DNA from: Plantago major
Lineage: Eukaryota > Streptophyta > Magnoliopsida > Lamiales > Plantaginaceae
DNA length: 64,000 nt
NCBI GenBank assembly: GCA_026545765.1
Contig: CM048843.1
Location: 2,666,001 to 2,730,000 of the forward strand
Direction of reading: 5' to 3'
The translations under genes and the position numbers were made by a program. Below, in pieces: positions 36,125 through 48,502 of the stretch (within the stretch, counting starts at the first letter, position 1; the number at the start of each line of letters is the position of its first letter). Below the pieces are notes generated by a model. That model did not search any database. It was not told the origin of the DNA and worked only from the letters and a program-made list of their open reading frames with translations.

Positions 36125-37942
36125 CTACCAGACGGGGGTGGGTGTTGGCCGAACTTGGACATGAAAGGCTCCATCTGTAACCGAAGGCGTTCGTTCTCCT
36201 CCCTTCATTCTTTGTCGCGCCGCTCCATCTCATCCCTTTGTTGCTCCATCTCTTGAGTTAGCCGTGTAACCTGTTCCCGGACCTGCGACTGCACCATTTC
36301 CGAGACCTAGTCCTGTGTGAAAAACCGGACGTCTAGACTGCTGGGATGATGATGAGGAGCACCCCAGACAAGCCAAGCTCAAACCGAGGCTCCCGAGTCC
36401 ATATATTCATCCTTTGTTGTCCGGTTTATTGACCTCTAAGAAGATGTTGTCAACTTGTTCAGTTGACAGCACATCACCCATCTCTTCCTCCTGCCTCGCT
36501 ACCTGAGCATTTACCTCAGTCTGAAATCGTAAATAGCAGATATCATGATCAGTTACTGTTTTTCAAAAATAACTTGTAATATTGTACAAATATGAACTTT
36601 AAGCAACATAAACATACCACAATAGACGAGGCCCGGGAGTCAGTCCATACCCCGCCCTTCTGCTTGGCATTCTTGAAGATGTCATACTTGGATTTCACCT
36701 CCCCATGTGACATCTGAACAACATATATAGTCAACAATTTATCATCTCACAAGTAATATATCAGAGACTCAATACATCTAAAGTCATGCTAGATTGAAAA
36801 AAAAAAACATATATATACTTACCGATTGGTAAAAATCCGTGAGAGTAGATCACCTCCCAAGGTGGTGAACGGCCCTTCCTGCCGCATCAGACTGAGACGC
36901 CCGGTTACATGCATTGATGTAAACATTGTCCTGACATCGATTCGGCCGATGAAACATCCCAAATGGCCCACTCACGCATCAACTTTGGAGGCATTGGGCC
37001 ATTCCGATCTCGAATGGCCTTCAAGTACAGACCATATCCTCAGATGCTTTAGATCCCATACCGTAAACACGCCAGATATGTGGGATCAATCTGCTGGGAA
37101 TGAAGTACTCCTTCTACATTCCCAATTTCATACAACATCCAAAGTCAATATATATAAACGTCACCATGTTACATCAATTTAATAAGATACAACAACATAA
37201 CAGATATGGTGACTAACATATCACTCAAACAAAGTGGCTAACATACCACTCACATATAGTGGCTAACATACCACTCACATTGTCCTAAATTTTACTAACA
37301 CAATGGTGACTAACATATCACCCAAATAAAGTGGCTAGCATACCACTCACATACAGTGGCTAACATACCACTCATATTAAAACGATTATAATAACAAATA
37401 AAGGAATGTCATATTTTAACTTACCCTCAGCTCATCAAAGTACTCGGCCCTCATGCGGTCCGAGATGTGAGACCAACACTCACCACCCTGCCCCGGTGGC
37501 TCTCTCCTGCTCCGAAAGATGTCACCTAGTTTGTTGTGGACCTCCCGAGGCCATAAACTGGTGTCAATGTATATGATACAAGAAACAAATATTTATTACT
37601 TTAGTACAACAATTTATACTTGTCAACTATCATAAGTTATGTTTTACATATTTAACAAGAATGTATAATACTTACTTGGCAGGGCCAAGAGGAAATCACA
37701 GGCAATTCGTCCCACGTGACGTTGGGATTCAGTGGATCAAACACGAGGTAGGGACAATCGTCATGGCCGTCCTCCAGTCTGTGTCCGGGCTGACTGGTAG
37801 AACCCCTGCTGCTATGACCTGCTGGAGGGGTCTCAGGAATCCGAGACCTGCTGCCCTGACTACCAGAGCCCTCCCCTCCACATCCCCAACCTTTGTCATG
37901 CGGTCAAGAGGTACGATAGGTGCACTTCCTCTGTCGCGGCAT
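36125..37942 (-). pseudogene. CACTA second gene (Ptta/En/Spm, PF03004-type), interrupted
   Basis: The ATG at 37942 opens MPRQRKCTYRTS. Later exons encode FDPLNPNVTWDELP (about 37.7 kb), WPREVHNKLGDIFRSRREP (about 37.55 kb), KLMREWAIWDVS (about 36.97 kb), SHGEVKSKYDIFKNAKQK (about 36.7 kb) and LSTEQVDNIFLEVNKPD (about 36.45 kb), then a serine-rich stretch and a Gln/Glu-rich coiled-coil tail to the stop. This family is the usual partner of TNP2 in CACTA elements and is thought to bind the subterminal motifs. In-frame stops occur early (TGA after RTS), in the middle and after VNKPDNKG, so the copy is broken. Confidence 0.8.
37203..37380. repeat. Tandem 24-26-bp repeat array in CACTA intron
   Basis: Six units of the type GTGGCTAACATACCACTCACA are arranged as two groups of three, each starting with the variant GGTGACTAACATATCAC. 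Each unit contains a small palindrome (GTGG...CCAC). It lies between exons of the second CACTA gene. Confidence 0.85.
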
Positions 37943-38072
37943 CTGCAAAAACATGTAACAAATACAATAAAATGTGTTAGTACGAATTATAATACAGAAC
38001 AAATTATAATAACACATGTAACCATTTTTCATGCAGAACAGAAATACTCAAGTGTTATCAACTACTAACTAG

Positions 38073-41000
38073 TTATAATACACATAATATATCGTTATCG
38101 CCGTCCTCTAAGTCTACATATTGGTCCTCGTGCAGATCAAACAACTCATCATCTGCTTCTATGGGATTTTCTGCTTGTTTATCGACATCCTCTTGTTGGT
38201 ACGAGTTGGTAATTAAGCCGTCTTTCTCAATGTACTCCACTTTCGAGCGAGCACGAATAGGTATCGCAGCTAACCATTCCGCCTTATCATGTTTCCTACT
38301 TGGATATTCAAGAAACACCACTTGTCGTGCTTGAGTCGCCAGAATAAATGGTTCATACATGGTTCTGTACCACTTCTTTTAGTTCACATCAACCATTTCA
38401 TACTACTCGTTCTTTCTCGTACCTCCTGGATTATGATCATACCACTCAACATCAAATAAGAAGGTTCATTTAAATGGCAAGCCGGCATATTCAATCCTCA
38501 CTATTCGTTTTAGCTTCCCGTGGAAATCAAACAAAGCAACGTCTCCATAATCTGCACCCTTAACACACACCCCGGAGTTGCTTGTCGCCATGGCCATGTT
38601 ACATTCAGTCGTGTGGAACCTAAGGCATTGACTATATAACATGGGAATGTGTAGACCTTTTTGAATGGCCCCTCTGCGAGAGCCTTAAAGTATAGGCAAG
38701 TGACGTTGTTAATAGGATTCCGGACATACTCTCGGAACCAATCTAGAAATTCTGTAGAAATTTTTAAGTCAAGTAGTTCCTCTAGTGTATCCTCTGTCAT
38801 CTGAGGATTTTCTTCTAAACAACGCTTTTTGAAAACACTACAAACATTGATTCGATGATGAGTCTATAATTGAAGTAGAGACTTACGTAGCTATATTAAA
38901 ATTTAAAGAAAGTGTTGCTCAGCTCGCAAATAGCGTCATATACTTGTCAACCTCAGCACAATTCGTGAGGACATAATATTGAGCTGCTTTCAACTCCTTA
39001 TCCGTAAGATATTCTTTCTTAGCTACACCAAGAGGTCTCCCTGATACCCTAACGACAGATAGGGAAAACTCATCATCCGCTTGAACTTCGAATGTGTCTG
39101 CGTTTGAGCCGGCCTTGATGTCTTCGTAGGGACGTGCTCATCAAAGTAATAAGAGCAGAAGGTTGCAGTTTCCTCTCGAATGTAGGCATTGGCAATCGAT
39201 CCTTCAGATTTACCTTTGTTGTTGACATACTTCTTCAATTTTCCCAAGTACCTCTCGAATGGATACATCCATCGATATGAACCGGTCCAGCAAGTCTCGC
39301 TTCATGTAGAAGGTCAACCGGCAAGTGCTCTATAGAATCAAACCAGCTCGGTGGAAAGATACGCTCGAGCTTGCATAGAATCAATGGTATGTTCCTTTCA
39401 AGATTTTCCAACACTTTGTCATGAACCACCCTTGTGCCTAAATTCTTGAAAAATAAGCTCAACTTGGTGATAGCAGTCCATACATGTTTCGGTAGCAGCT
39501 CTCGAAATGCTACCGGGATAAGCCTCTCCATGAACACATGACAGTCGTGGCTCTTCATACCATAAACCTTTGTCTTCTTCAAATCCACACACTTCTCTAA
39601 ATTTGAGGCGTAATTATCTGGAAAACTCAATGCCCTCACCCAATCAAACAAAATTGATCTAGATGCGTTGTCAATTGTGTAGCACGCTTTCGGCCACTTA
39701 CCATTCTCATCCTTGTTTGTCAACTCAGGCCTTTTACACCACGTAGACAACTCGTCTCTAGACTTCGCATTGTCCTTTGTTTTTCCCTCAATGTTGCAAA
39801 GTGTATTGAATAAGTTCTCGAACACGTTCTTCTTAATGTGCATGAAATCCAAGTTGTGACAGATAAGAAGACTGCTCCAATAAGGCAAGTCCCAGAAGAT
39901 GCTTCTCTTCCTCCAACCACAATTTTTACCAATTTTCTCGTTATGCTTCATCCACCCAAGTTCAGTCACCTTCATAAGACCCAACCTATCAATCTCCGCA
40001 AGAATTTGTGCACCAGTAAGTCTTCTCGAGGCTTTTTAGTTGACGACTTTATTTTTTAAGAATTGATCCTTGTTCTTCCTGAACGAATGGTCACTTTCTA
40101 GCAACCTACGATGACAATCAAACCAACAAAATTTTCCACTACCTTTCAGTCTAAATGCATTAGTATCCTCAAAGCAATGTGGACATGTATATTTCCCTGT
40201 GGTTTTCCTTGCAGATAGCATGGAGTACGCAGGAAAGTCACTCACGGTCCAAAGAAGAGCTGCTCTCAAGGTGAAGTTCTTTTTGGTCGACACATCATAT
40301 GCAGGGATACCATCCGTCCACAACTCGATCAGCTCCTTGATTAGGGGTTGCAAGAAAACATCCAACGTCAGTCCAGGATCTTTCGGCCCATGCACCAACG
40401 CAATCAGAAACATGAATGGCTCCTTCATGCACTCACCGGGGGGCAGGTTGTACGGTGTGAGCATAACTGACCAACAAGAGTATTTTCTTTCACTCCCGAA
40501 CAGGTTAAAACCATCCGTACAAAGTCACAATCGTACATTTCTAGATTCGGCTGCAAACTCTGGATATGTCTTGTCAAATGATTTCCATGCGGGTGAGTCT
40601 GCTGGATGGTCCATTCTACCATCTTCTGCATTATCCGAGATTACTCGCTCCTTGTGCCACAGCATTTTATCCGCAGAAGCACTTGAAGCATACAATCTCT
40701 TCAAACGAGGTGCTAGAGGGAAGTACCACATTTTTTTATGTGGGAGATTTTTCTTATGTCGTTTCTTTGCAGCCCCCTCCTTGTAACGCTTGTACCGTTC
40801 CTTGCATTGTATTAGATTTGCATCCTCCTCCCAATAGATCATGCACATTTCCGGACAACAGTCTATGGTTACCACAGGCAACCCCAAACCCCACATCTTT
40901 TTCTTCGCTTGGTAAAAGTTGGTGGGAACTAGGTTTTCTTCAGGACAAAGGTCCGACATTACGTCAACCCATTCATTGAAGCTTGTTTCATATTGCTGGC

Positions 41001-41560
41001 AATTAGCCTTACAACTCATTAGCCGAGCCAACAAAGACAACTCAGTGAGCTTACACCCCGAATAAACCGGCTTCTTTGATGATTCTAACAAGTCAAAGAA
41101 CACCTGATCCTCGGGATTCGGTGGTTCCTCCACCTCCACCTCGGTTTCAGTGTTAGTTGTGTCCATGAACTCCGCCCCTGCAACATCATACACCATTTGT
41201 TCGACTCGAGCTCGAATATCATCGCCTTCAGATGTACTTTGTTCCCCGACTTGTTCATTTTTTCTCTTCCTTCCACGATGTTTGTATTGATCATATGTAT
41301 TGGATGGTGCTGCTTCCTCACCATGATGATTCCATACCTGATACGCAGGCAAGTATCCATTTTTCCTCAAGTGCTGTAGGAGTCACGTATTGCTTGTTTC
41401 TGCACTTTTTCATTGCACAAGGGCACTTTATCAACCCATCCTTTACACAAGCCGGATTTGAGATTGCAAATTCAATGAGACCTTCAACCCCTTTCAGAAA
41501 ACTCGATTGAACTCTGCCATTTAGAGTACGACAATACATCCATGAACGATCGGTATTCAT
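38073..41560 (-). pseudogene. CACTA TNP2 transposase, interrupted
   Basis: In order on the minus strand: a transposase-associated N-terminal domain (NTDRSWMYCR, 41.56-41.38 kb); an acidic linker (about 41.1 kb); the TNP2 core (LTPYNLPPGECMKEPFMFL, 40.45 kb; WTVSDFPAYSMLS, 40.25 kb; CHNLDFMHIKKNVFENL, 39.87 kb); a DUF4218-like region (HDCHVFMERLIPVAFRELLP, 39.5 kb; IEHLPVDLLHEARLAGPVH, 39.33 kb); and a DUF4216-like C-terminal part (38.8-38.07 kb) ending in an acidic tail. Lesions include a frame change near 41375, TGA where RNVRLGLCTDGFN is expected (about 40519), a TAA after KNKVVN (about 40036) and a frame change near 39260. It is not translatable as one protein. Confidence 0.85.
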
Positions 41561-42940
41561 TGAATAATTAGATAATAACTTGACACATTTGAATTCATTA
41601 GATCGAGGTCTATCATTTACGATGATAAATCAATTTCACAATAATTCAATCAATTGCTACATAATATAAGTTATATTAGATTCAATCAATTGTTACAGCA
41701 TTACATAATATAAGTTACATTAGCTTCAATTTTACCATAATGTTTGGTTTCATATATCAACTAATGATTACTACTTATACAAGCCTAAAGACAAAACGGA
41801 TAAAACTCATCATTCTCTTGCAACCCCCTCCTCACCACTTGTGACGCTCCCTACCACAGAACTTGCATTCCAACAGATCTACATCCTCCTCCCAATACAC
41901 CATGCACATGTTCCGACAACCAAAAACGTACTCAATAGGCGGCCCCAAACCCCGCCTCTCCCTCCATTAGAGGTATGCCATGGACGGTGCTTCCACGAAC
42001 GGTCGGAATTCATTGGATACTTTTTTAACCTGACACGTTCCAATTGATTATATCGTATTTAATTTATTAGATCGATTCCAATTCAAATAAGAAGATTGTA
42101 GAGATTAATTGTTAATTATTATACGTTCCTTATAATTTCATGATTAATTATTAAGTGTTCGATATGTTACAAAATTTATTAAGTGTTTTACTACTACGAG
42201 TTATAAATTATAAATTACATGTTAATATAATCAACAAATTATCCGTCGCTCAAAACACTTAACTACATCCTCGTAATTTAGTACATATACGAATTTATCA
42301 AATCAACCAAAACTACTACATACATACATACATATCAAATTAACTAAACTAGCTAAACTAACTACATACGTACATACATATCAAATTACACATATATATC
42401 GAATTACTACATACATACTTAACATACATACTTAATTAACATACATACTTCACTAGATACATACTTATCAAATTAACATACATACATATTGGATTACTAA
42501 ATACATTCATATCAAATTAACTAAATTAACTATCAAATTACATATACAAATCAAATTAATCAAATTACATATACATATCAAATTACATATAATTGATCAA
42601 ATTAACTAAACAAGCTACTACATACTTCATATAAACATACTATTGAAAATAAGTAGTCAAAAATCAAAAAAAAAAATAACAAATTTCCAAAAGTTAGGGT
42701 TTAGCCAAAATACCGTTGATTCCAAAGAAAATAGTGGATGAAATTTGAAATTGATGGAAGAAACGAGCTCCTCGTCCAACGATCTTCGAATTGACACCAA
42801 TATTGAGAAGAATCGTAAACAATTGGCCGGATTTGACGAAGGCGAAATGAAGAAAAAACGGAGGAGAAAGGAAGAAGCAGAAACGAAAATGGCCTTCTGC
42901 TGGGTCAGTTTAACGTTAAAGCCCTTCTGGGCCGACAGAT
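41561..42940. other. CACTA 5' non-coding region
   Basis: This lies upstream of TNP2 within the element. A partial copy of transposase-like sequence (about 41840-42030) echoes 40850-40900 and 41540. An ACATACATA/ATCAAATTA-rich low-complexity stretch covers 42310-42640. A short open stretch follows at 42745-42990. Confidence 0.55.
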
Positions 42941-43382
42941 ACGTATCTGTCGGCTCAAAGGGCGATCCGTCGCCCCGGAGCGACGGATAGTTTATCCGTC
43001 GCTCCGGTTCTTTTTTTTAAATATAAATATTAACGACGGATAATTTATCCGTCGTTAATATTTAATTTATTTGTTTTTAAAAAAAAGTCAAAGTATGGGC
43101 GACGGATTAATAAAATCCGTCGCCCATATAGCGACGGATAACATTATCCGTCGCTTATTAGCGACGGATAATAGTTATCCGTCGCCCCTTTCCGTCCAGT
43201 TACAATAGATTTCTTGTAGTGTTTGTACCGAATATGGTATTTGGATATTTAATACCATATTCTTAAAATGATACCAAACATGGTATTTATATACAAATAC
43301 CACTTCAATTACCCGTTTTTTTTATCTGGGCCTAAATACCATGAATTTATTAATAGTAAAACACCTTTTCAAACCAAACAAC

Positions 43383-44528
43383 CGAGGCCGGTTGGTTTGG
43401 GGTGTTTTTATGGTGATTCGAAACACCTAATCTGATATTTGGTTCTTGACAAATTTGAAATCAAATTATGAAAACCCAAACTCAGCAAATACCGGAATTT
43501 CTTGTCCGCTAAATTTGTTTTTCGAAATACCATCTAAAATAACCCTCTTAGAGTGGATTATTGAGTTATGGTATTTGGTTTCAAAACCCATATTTTTTAC
43601 AATTACATCTTTTAACTCTCAAAATCAACAGAATCATAAACTCATCAGTCACGCGTCTTCATCTTCTTTCTTCATGCCGCTGTTCTTCACGCTGCAAGTA
43701 ATCTTCTCTTCTGTTGTTTCGAATCCATCATGTTATGTCCATATATGTTGTTAAACCATTGATGTTGATTATTGCCAAAGTTCATATATGTCTTTTTCTT
43801 CTTCACGCCCCTGTTGATTATTGCCAAAGTTCTTTATTTTCATTTCAAACAAAAATCCAACACCAGATTTGTATAATCTCTATATATCCATGGATTGATA
43901 ATGATTAGATAAAGAAGAATCCCATCATTTGTGATTCTATATTCTAGCCATCTATTTTTTTTTTTTTAGAATATTAGTTGAAACTGGACTCTTTGATATA
44001 AACGTGTTGTTGATTTCTTTATATTGTGATAAAATTTGATTAAAATATCTTATAATTTTAGAAAAAGTGTTCGTTTCTTATTACGGTCATTATGCACGTT
44101 TGATTAATTTACTCTTAAACGATATTAATAAATAAATTATTAAAATTATATAATGAAAATTTAGTAATTAAATTTTCATTATATGATTTTATTAAATTAT
44201 ATACTATTATCGTTTATGAGTAATTTGTGGTCAAACTCGAAGACAGTTGACCGATCAAAGTCAAAATGTAACACTTTCTCTGAAATGGAGGGAGTATTAA
44301 TTTTCAATAAAAAATATAGCGAGAGGGTATTATAGTACATTACGAGATTTTTTTTTTGTATCAAACATAGTATTTCAATTTCAAATACCATATATGTCCG
44401 CTAAATGATACCAAACATGGTATTTGTACTTAAATACCACTTTAATTACCATGATTTTTTCACCGGGCCTAAATACCGCTAAATGATACCAAACATGGTA
44501 TTGCCATGTTCAAACCAAACGGCCTCGC
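43383..44528. mobile_element. Non-autonomous TIR element, second copy, about 1.15 kb
   Basis: The left end CGAGGCCGGTTGGTTTG and the right end CAAACCAAACGGCCTCG are inverted repeats. Just inside the right end, ACCAAACATGGTATTTG motifs recur (44400-44510). The element has no coding capacity and abuts its sister copy on the left. A Stowaway-like MITE (44055-44294) lies inside it. The target duplication is not resolved; the TIR style fits hAT or PIF/Harbinger. Confidence 0.7.
44055..44294. mobile_element. Stowaway MITE, left tip lost
   Basis: The body and right end (ACTTTCTCTGAAATGGAGGGAG then TA) match the MITE at 24377-24633 closely. The left CTCCCTCC tip is missing; homology starts at ATTTTAGAAAAAGTG. 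Confidence 0.85.
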
Positions 44529-44844
44529 TTTAACTCCATTTCCCCACTTTTACCACATGGGCTGGAATGAAATTCCAATAAGTTGTCATGTCCGTTATTT
44601 CTCAAATATTGGGCCGAAGCAAAACCAAACTATCCTAGCCCAACAACCTTGAGGCCCAAAAACAAACTACTATAATTATCTCCCCATATCGTCGTCGTCT
44701 TCTTCCTTCCCGCTTTCAGAATTCTCCCATGCAGCTGATGAAGATGAAGATCAATTCAATTAGGGGCTTTCTTCCATTCTCACGCACCGACTCGGAGAAA
44801 ACGAAAATTAGGGTTTCTCGAATTCCTCTCACACCCTCATTACC

Positions 44845-44853
44845 CTATAAATA
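44845..44853 (+). promoter_or_regulatory. TATA box of the SPT5-like gene
   Basis: CTATAAATA lies 58 bases before the ATG at 44911, leaving a 5' leader of about 30 bases. It is a good match to a plant TATA box. The promoter starts within 320 bases of the right end of a TIR element. Confidence 0.6.
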
Positions 44854-44910
44854 CCCCTCTCCCTTGAACCCAAACAATCACAATACTCCTCATTTTGCAC
44901 ACGAATTGCG

Positions 44911-47900
44911 ATGTCTTCGAAGAAACACAAGGAGGCGGCTGAGGAATTGGGCGACGAAGAAGAGGTGCATTACGCCGTTTGTAAGAGAGGCCGATCGGAA
45001 TACAGCGAGCCTGAGAGTAGCCGGAGAAGGAGGGGAGTTTCTACTTTCATTGACGATATAGCCCTCGTCGATTCCGATGACGATGAGGAAGAAGAGGATC
45101 CCGAAGATGACGGTTAGGGTTTCTTTTTTTTTCTTTTCCCCCATAATTTTTAACTGCCATTTTCTATTTTAAAATTATTTATTAGCTCAATTAACTGCCA
45201 TTTTATATCTTTTAATAAATTATATTGGCTCAATTAACTGCAACTTAAAAAAAAAAACCTTTTTTCTGATTTGAACTCTTCTGGAATTTTTTTTTTAAAA
45301 ATGATAAACAGGAGATAAAAATTATGTGCAAGGACAACCCCATAAATCGTTTTTACGATTTTTTTACGAAGAAACTGCTATCATAATAGAAAGTAACAAG
45401 TTCTTGTTGGGAACGGAGTTGTGTTATCGGGAAATTTTGACATTGACTGTCATTTAAATGCGACCATAGATTTCATTGATGCCGGAGATGAAGTTGCTGA
45501 TATAAACTATGAAACACGAAGTTGTCGGCGTCGCTCATTGCTTGAACGCGATGATAGGCAAGAGAATGTTGAAGAGATTGTGAGAAGGCTTGAGGAACGG
45601 TATGCCTCCGGTTATAATGTTGAGCATGACGAGGACGAGGAGGCAACAGTTGTGGAACAGCAAGCTTTACTGCCATCTGTTAGGGATCCGAAATTGTGGG
45701 TTGTCAAATGTCAGGTATATATGAGTAAACAATGCTTTAGTGTAATTGGAAAACGCAAAGAAGTCAAATGGCTCGTATTTGTTCTTGTGAAATCTTGATT
45801 ATAGTTTTTGAATAACTCTTTATGCTGCACAGATTGGCCATGAGAGGGAGATAGCTGTTTGCTTGATGCAGAAGCTTTTTGATAAAGGGTCTGAGTTGCA
45901 AATTAGATCTGCAATAGCACTTGATCACCTTGAAAGTTATATCTATGTAGAGGCGGACAAGGAGGCACATGTGAAGCAGGTGTGGAATCCCCGAGAGTCT
46001 GTTTACTTTCTTGTAGCTGCGATTTTTGGTGATATGAGTTGTTGAATACTTGTGAGTTATCTTAATATCTCTCCTCTTTCTATGTTCCCTTCAGGCTGTT
46101 AGGGGTATGCGCTATGTATATCCGAATTATAATATTATTCAAGTCCCACTGAAGGAGATGGCAGATGTTCTAAGGGTTCAAAGCAAAGTGATTGGTATTT
46201 CCAGGGACACCTGGGTTAGAATGAAGATAGGTTTGTATAAAGGTGATCTTGCAAGGGTATGTGATATTGCTAACATTATCACTTTTTTCATCTGATATTC
46301 GACTGTGTTTTGTGCTTTTATTTTGCTTGTGACGCTCATTATTTTACAATGAATGACAGGTTGTGGAGGTTGACGATGTACGACATCGAGCTACAATCAA
46401 GTTAATTCCAAGGATTGACTTGCATACTTTGGCCAACAAAATGGTATGTACCACTTCTGCAGTGCTCTGACCTTCTCAATTTTTATCAAGCTTTCTGCAA
46501 TGACTAGCCTAGCCATGTTATCTTGTACCAGGAAGGGAGGGTAGGTCCAAAGACAAAGGCACTCACACCTCCTGCCCGATTCATGAACATTGATGAAGCT
46601 AGGTAATTTTTGTTTCATTGATATGCTGTCTTCAAGCTTATATTTAGTTCTTTACCAATTACTCCTGAATATTTGTTAATCCAGAGAGCTGCATATTCGT
46701 GTTGAACGCTACCGAGTAGATGGTGACTATTTTGAAAAAATTGATGGAATGTTATTCAAGGATGGTTTCCTGTATAAAACTGTGTCACTGAAATCACTCA
46801 GCACTCAGAATGTACATCCATCTCTTAATGAACTTGAGAAATTTAGGCAGCCTGCTGTAACTGGGAATCTTGACATGTCAAGTTTGTCAACTCTCTTTGC
46901 AATCAGGAAGAAAGGCCATTTTGTGAAGGGTGACAGGGTCATAGTTGTTAAGGGAGATTTAAGAAACCTTAAAGGTATGGTGGAAAAAGTCGAGGAAGAT
47001 CTCGTGTATATCAAGCATGACATGCAAAATGCAAAGGGCCTTCGTGTGAGTCATTGTCAGAAACATTTGATCTACTTAACGTCACAAATCAATGTTTGAA
47101 CAGACATCTCTTAATCTCAGTTTGTGTCACCTTTTGATTTCCAGAAAACTCTTATGATCAGTGATAAGGAGCTCTGCAAGTACTTTGAATATGGAAATCA
47201 CGTAAAAGTTGTATCTGGTGCAATGGAAGGTGCTACTGGCATGGTCGTTTCGGTTGAAGGTCATGTGGTGCACATATTATCTGATGCAACTAAAGAAGAA
47301 GTATGCCAATCTTGGTTTGATTATTTGGAATTTTGCCTGGTCTTTTTTTACATGTGGATAATTGTTTATTTATTATCAATAATTTTCTGTTTTCAGCTCA
47401 GAGTATTTGCAGACAATGTGGTGGAAAGCACCGAGGTAAGTTAGTAGAGTTTGGCTATTATGAGCTATAATATCTTGTGCTGCTTGAGTAAGCTTTGTGT
47501 GTCTCAATATTTAAACGTTCCACTTTGCTTCTGCTGCAGGGTACAATAGTGTCGAGATCCGCCCATCTCAAAGCTCCACCTGCTGCTCCCCTGTCTGTGA
47601 GAGCTCCTGCAAAATGTAAGCATACCGGCTACATTTCACAAAGTTAGCAGTACTCTTTGTTATCACCATTTGAAGTTATTAATTGTCATGTTTAACAGAG
47701 TATGTATTTATGTATATTATAATGAATTTGGCAGTTGCGGGAAAACATGGGGGTGGAAGAGGTCATGATTCTTTAATAGGTAGCACTGTGAAAATCAGTA
47801 GAGACCAATATAAAGGAAACAAAGGGCGTGTAAAAGGTATCAGAGGTTCCAGGGTCTGGGTCGAATTAGAGTCGCAAATGAAGACTGTTGAAGGCAAGTC

Positions 47901-48502
47901 ACCCCTCCCATGTACTCTTCTGATTTTGCTGTCCTGGCTGATACACTATAGAGTATATAGTGTTTACAAACTTGTTATTTTTACAGTTGATCGCGGTTCT
48001 ATTTCTGCCTGTGTGGCAGTTTCTTTACCATCAAGGTAAGCTCCATGCACACAAATTTGTTTTACCATCTTGTTGGAACATTATTCTGACTTGCAGATAT
48101 TTTAATTTTTGAACGGTGAAACATCAAGATACAGTCTGGGAAGTGAGACACCGATGCACCCCTCTCAAACTCCTCAGCATCCATCTATGACTCCAATGAG
48201 AGATTCTAGAGGTACTATGTGGTTCCTTTGATATGACTACATAACTTGGATCAACGTCGGTAATCAGCTAACATTTAGTGTTTCTTGATCTTTATGCAGC
48301 AACCTCCTTTCATTCTGGTATGAGGACTCCTTTGCATGACCAGGCATGGGATCCTTACTCACCCAGTCCACCAAGGTGCTTTTTTCTTTTTATAAACCTG
48401 AACTGTGTTAACATTCTTTTGCTTTAATTAGTGAAATGGCCCTTTAATTTTTGGTGAATGTGATTTTTGGGATCTGAGTGCAGAATTGCATCTAGCTCAT
48501 AA
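44911..48502 (+). CDS. SPT5: SPT5-like transcription elongation factor, shortened form
   Basis: Fifteen exons join in frame: 44911-45112, 45470-45714, 45833-45979, 46095-46256, 46360-46443, 46532-46602, 46685-47045, 47145-47300, 47397-47435, 47540-47615, 47735-47893, 47987-48035, 48129-48211, 48300-48375, 48484-48502 (642 residues). Order: acidic N-terminus; NusG-like NGN domain (about 143-235; VRDPKLWVVKCQ, AIALDHLESYIYVEADKEAH); KOW motifs (VRMKIGLYKGDLARVVEV, VIVVKGDLRNLKGMVEKV, VKVVSGAMEGATGMVVSV); then VKISRDQYKGNKGRVKGI and a short CTR (SETPMHPSQTPQHPSMTPM). SPT5, with SPT4, aids RNA polymerase II elongation. Plant SPT5 is usually about 1000-1050 residues. This copy lacks about 150 residues after VFADNVVE and the C-terminal third, stopping soon after PYSPSPPR. 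Intron 11 has a GC donor (AAG|GCAAGT). Confidence 0.85.

Larger units (their letters stand above)
35471..43221 (-). mobile_element. CACTA (En/Spm) transposon with both ends, 7.75 kb
   Basis: The ends are CACTACAAAAATATTGG and ATTTCTTGTAGTG, with a TTT target duplication (35468-35470 and 43222-43224). Dense subterminal GACGGATARA/TYTATCCGTC palindromic motifs occupy 35500-35900 and 42940-43195. Both genes run on the minus strand: TNP2-type transposase first (41560-38073), then the PF03004-type gene (37942-36125). The structure is that of an autonomous element, but both genes carry lesions, so it probably depends on other copies. The truncated copy at 11945-13369 is the same subfamily. Confidence 0.9.
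34878..43383. mobile_element. Non-autonomous TIR element (hAT/Harbinger-like), split by a CACTA
   Basis: Left piece 34878-35470 and right piece 43222-43383 flank the 7.75-kb CACTA. Their outer ends are inverted (CGTTTGGTTGCAAAA on the left; CAAACCAAACAACCG on the right), and the left piece matches the left half of the neighbouring element at 43383-44528 (AAATACCRGAATTTCT, TTCGAAATAC, CACGCCGT...TCTTC). It was therefore an element of about 0.75 kb of the same family. Superfamily is uncertain; edges are good to about 10 bases. Confidence 0.6.

Noticed and set aside
40199-40979. Long plus-strand open frames across TNP2
   Set aside because: They are antisense shadows of the TNP2 transposase core, which matches the family on the minus strand.
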